This document shows positions 62,043 through 64,000 of a DNA stretch of 64,000 nt, in pieces; position 1 is the first letter of the stretch, and every line of letters begins with the position of its first letter. The translations under genes and the position numbers were made by a program. The DNA comes from Sorangium cellulosum (GTDB taxonomy: Bacteria; Myxococcota_A; Polyangia; Polyangiales; Polyangiaceae), in the NCBI RefSeq assembly GCF_004135735.1, contig NZ_CP012670.1, forward strand, positions 1,922,001-1,986,000. The letters run 5' to 3'. The notes below the pieces were generated by a model, which worked only from the letters and a program-made list of their open reading frames with translations, was not told the DNA's origin and ran no database searches.

Positions 62043-63169
62043 TCTACGAGCTCTTCTACCCGCTCAAGTTCCACTACAGCTGGCTGAGCTGGCTCAACGT
62101 CCTGCGTTACATCCCGTTCCGCACCATCATGGCGACGATCACCGCCATGGTGCTGACGTTCGTGCTCGCGCCGTGGTTCATCCGCGAGCTCAGGCGCAAG
62201 CAGATCGGGCAGGTGGTCCGCGCCGAGGGGCCGGAGACGCACAAGGTCAAGGCGGGCACGCCGACGATGGGCGGCGCGCTCATCCTGCTCTCGCTCCTGC
62301 TCCCCACCGTGCTGTGGGCCGATCTCAGGAACCCGTTCGTCCTCGCGACGGCGGCCGTCACCGCGGGCTACGGCGTCATCGGCTACCTGGACGACTTCCT
62401 CAAGATCAAGCGGAAGAACAGCGGCGGCCTGCCCGGGCGCTACAAGCTCATCGGCCAGGTGCTCATCGGCGGCGCGGCCGTGGCCTACACGTTCCTGCTC
62501 GCCTCCAAGCTCCCGCCGGACTGGGTCGACATCCGGACGCGGCTCGCGATCCCGTTCGTCGCGTTCTCGAAGTACTCGATCGATCTGCCGCTCTACGTCT
62601 ACGTACCGTTCGCCGTCTTCGTCGTCGTGGCGTGGTCGAACGCCGTGAACCTCACCGACGGCCTCGACGGCCTCGCGATCGGCCCCGTGATCATCAACGC
62701 GGGGACGTACCTGATCCTCGCGTACATCGTGGGCGCCTCCATCGCGAACTTCTCGCTCGCGACCTACCTCGACATCCCGTCGATCGCGTCCGCCGCGGAG
62801 CTCTCGGTGTACTGCGGCTCGGTCATCGGCGCGGGGATCGGCTTCCTCTGGTACAACACGTACCCCGCGCAGGTCTTCATGGGGGACGTCGGGTCGCTCG
62901 CCCTCGGGGGCGGGCTCGGGATGCTCGCCGTCTTCACCAAGAACGAGCTCCTGTCGGTCGTCCTCGGGGGGATCTTCTTCATCGAGACGGTCAGCGTCAT
63001 CACGCAGGTCGTCTCGTTCAAGCTCACCGGCAAGCGCGTCTTCTTGATGGCGCCGATCCACCACCACTACGAGAAGAAGGGGTGGGCGGAGCCCAAGATC
63101 ATCGTTCGCTTCTGGATCATCTCCATCCTCCTGGCGCTGGTCTCGCTGGCGTCGATGAAGCTGCGCTGA
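62039..63169 (+). CDS. mraY: Phospho-N-acetylmuramoyl-pentapeptide transferase MraY
   Basis: 376 aa from GTG 62039. Ten-helix membrane enzyme forming lipid I from UDP-MurNAc-pentapeptide and undecaprenyl phosphate. The catalytic aspartates lie in GYLDDFLKI and NLTDGLDGLAIG, and the MAPIHHHYEKKGW motif is complete. The N-terminus FYPLKFHYSWLSWLNVLRYIPFRT (residues about 4-27) is a typical MraY opening. It follows murE with a 4-bp overlap. Confidence 0.96.
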   Translation: MIYELFYPLKFHYSWLSWLNVLRYIPFRTIMATITAMVLTFVLAPWFIRELRRKQIGQVVRAEGPETHKVKAGTPTMGGALILLSLLLPTVLWADLRNPFVLATAAVTAGYGVIGYLDDFLKIKRKNSGGLPGRYKLIGQVLIGGAAVAYTFLLASKLPPDWVDIRTRLAIPFVAFSKYSIDLPLYVYVPFAVFVVVAWSNAVNLTDGLDGLAIGPVIINAGTYLILAYIVGASIANFSLATYLDIPSIASAAELSVYCGSVIGAGIGFLWYNTYPAQVFMGDVGSLALGGGLGMLAVFTKNELLSVVLGGIFFIETVSVITQVVSFKLTGKRVFLMAPIHHHYEKKGWAEPKIIVRFWIISILLALVSLASMKLR

Positions 63170-63173
63170 GGGC

Positions 63174-64000
63174 ATGATGGACGTCCGCGGACGAACAGTG
63201 ATCGTCGTCGGGCTCGGCCGGAGCGGTGTCGCGGCCGCGCGCCTCCTGATCGAGCGCGGCGCGCGCGTGATCGCGAACGACGGCGCGCCGCGCGAGCGGC
63301 TCTCCGCCGCGGCCGCGTCCCTCGAGGCGGAGGGCGCCGTCCTCGCCGCGGGCGGGCACGACCCGGCGCTGTTCGAGGGCGCCGATCTCGTGGTCGTCTC
63401 GCCGGGCGTGCCGTCGTTCCCCGCGCTCTGTGCGGTCGAGCGCGCCGGGCGCGAGGTCATCGGCGAGCTCGAGCTCGCGTCGCGCTTCGTGACCGCGCCC
63501 ATCGCGCTCGTCGGCGGCACCAACGGCAAGAGCACGACGACGGCGCTCACGGGCGCGATGCTCGCGGCCGCCGGCCTCCGCGCCTTCGTCGGCGGCAACT
63601 TCGGGACCCCCCTCGCCGAGGTCGTCCGCGAGCCGTGGGACGTCCTCGTCCTGGAGATCTCGAGCTTCCAGGCCGAGCGCGTCCCGACGCTGCGCGCCCG
63701 CGCCCACGCGCTGCTCAACATCACGGACGACCACCTCGACCGTTACCCGAGCTTCGCGGCGTACGCCGACGCGAAGGGCAACCCGTTCGCGCGGATGACG
63801 CCGGACGACGTCGCGGTCGTCCCGTTCGGCGACGAGCTCGTGGCGCGCCAGGCGGCGCGCGGGCGCGCCCGCGTCGTGACGTTCAGCGCGAGCGACGCCC
63901 GCGCCGACGTCGCGGTCACGGGCGGCGCGATCGTCGATCGCGTCACCGGAGCGCGCTACCCGCTGGATCGGGTCCGGCTCACGGGCGCGCACAACCTCGC
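63174..64000 (+). CDS. murD: UDP-N-acetylmuramoylalanine--D-glutamate ligase MurD, truncated by window edge
   Basis: The first 275 codons of an expected 450 or so. It begins ATGATG at 63174/63177; the second ATG has better spacing from GAGGG. The N-terminal Rossmann domain VIVVGLGRSGVAAARLL, the P-loop GGTNGKSTTT (near 115-124), LEISSFQAERV and NITDDHLDRYPSFAAYADAK are all present. The enzyme adds D-glutamate to UDP-MurNAc-L-alanine. The remaining C-terminal domain lies beyond 64000. Confidence 0.94.
   Translation, partial: MMDVRGRTVIVVGLGRSGVAAARLLIERGARVIANDGAPRERLSAAAASLEAEGAVLAAGGHDPALFEGADLVVVSPGVPSFPALCAVERAGREVIGELELASRFVTAPIALVGGTNGKSTTTALTGAMLAAAGLRAFVGGNFGTPLAEVVREPWDVLVLEISSFQAERVPTLRARAHALLNITDDHLDRYPSFAAYADAKGNPFARMTPDDVAVVPFGDELVARQAARGRARVVTFSASDARADVAVTGGAIVDRVTGARYPLDRVRLTGAHNL

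Overview
The window is high-GC DNA (strong G/C bias at third codon positions, frequent GTG/TTG starts, many genes overlapping by 4 bases) that reads as a chromosomal segment of a large-genome myxobacterium. A Sorangium/Polyangium-type member of Polyangiales is my best guess. The grounds are a Ser/Thr kinase fused to an AAA/TPR module, many lipoproteins, a GltJ/AgmX-type gliding protein, a sigma-54 activator, and conserved housekeeping operons. I found no rRNA, tRNA, CRISPR array, insertion sequence or prophage.

Layout. 1-13.4 kb is accessory. It holds a TPR protein cut by the left edge, a tandem-repeat tract, an AAA-ATPase-like/PD-(D/E)XK protein, a giant kinase-AAA-TPR protein and three consecutive lipoproteins, two of them beta-propellers. 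13.5-20.2 kb holds pssA, a conserved unknown, a haem operon (CcsA/HemX-like, hemA, hemC) and a GH57 glucan branching enzyme. 20.6-25.2 kb is an RND efflux pair behind a candidate operator; it ends at a strong terminator facing an HtrA-like lipoprotein protease. 26.5-29.6 kb holds a DUF885 metalloprotein, a YkgJ-type cysteine-cluster protein and a DUF697-like membrane protein. 29.9-35.2 kb is prfB (with its programmed frameshift), lysS, lolC/E and lolD. 35.2-42.1 kb holds a GMC oxidoreductase, an AstA-like acyltransferase, aroE, lepB and ftsH. 42.2-46.7 kb holds small lipoproteins, a sigma factor with a small upstream partner, an SDR, and the iron-storage pair bfd-bfr. 46.9-49.1 kb is a sigma-54 activator followed by a CheY-like gene with a well-formed -24/-12 promoter and two upstream palindromes. 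49.1-51.3 kb is queA-tgt. 51.7-56.0 kb holds an MshEN-receiver-TPR protein, the GltJ/AgmX-like protein and a stand-alone B12-binding protein. 56.6 kb to the right edge is the dcw cell-wall/division cluster (mraZ, rsmH, ftsL, ftsI, murE, mraY, murD), truncated in murD.

The most testable new observations are regulatory. They are (i) the sigma-54 promoter with two TTGC-N6-GCAA palindromes 31 bp apart, next to an NtrC-family gene; (ii) MraZ-box-like TGGGN-N5 repeats in two inverted clusters around the mraZ promoter; (iii) perfect dyads over or near the promoters of bfd, the GMC oxidoreductase and the RND pump; (iv) a hairpin burying the pssA ribosome-binding site; and (v) several families of short phased or tandem GC-rich repeats in intergenic DNA. 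FtsI carries K-T-A in place of K-T-G in its third active-site motif. No wholly unprecedented multi-gene system is evident.
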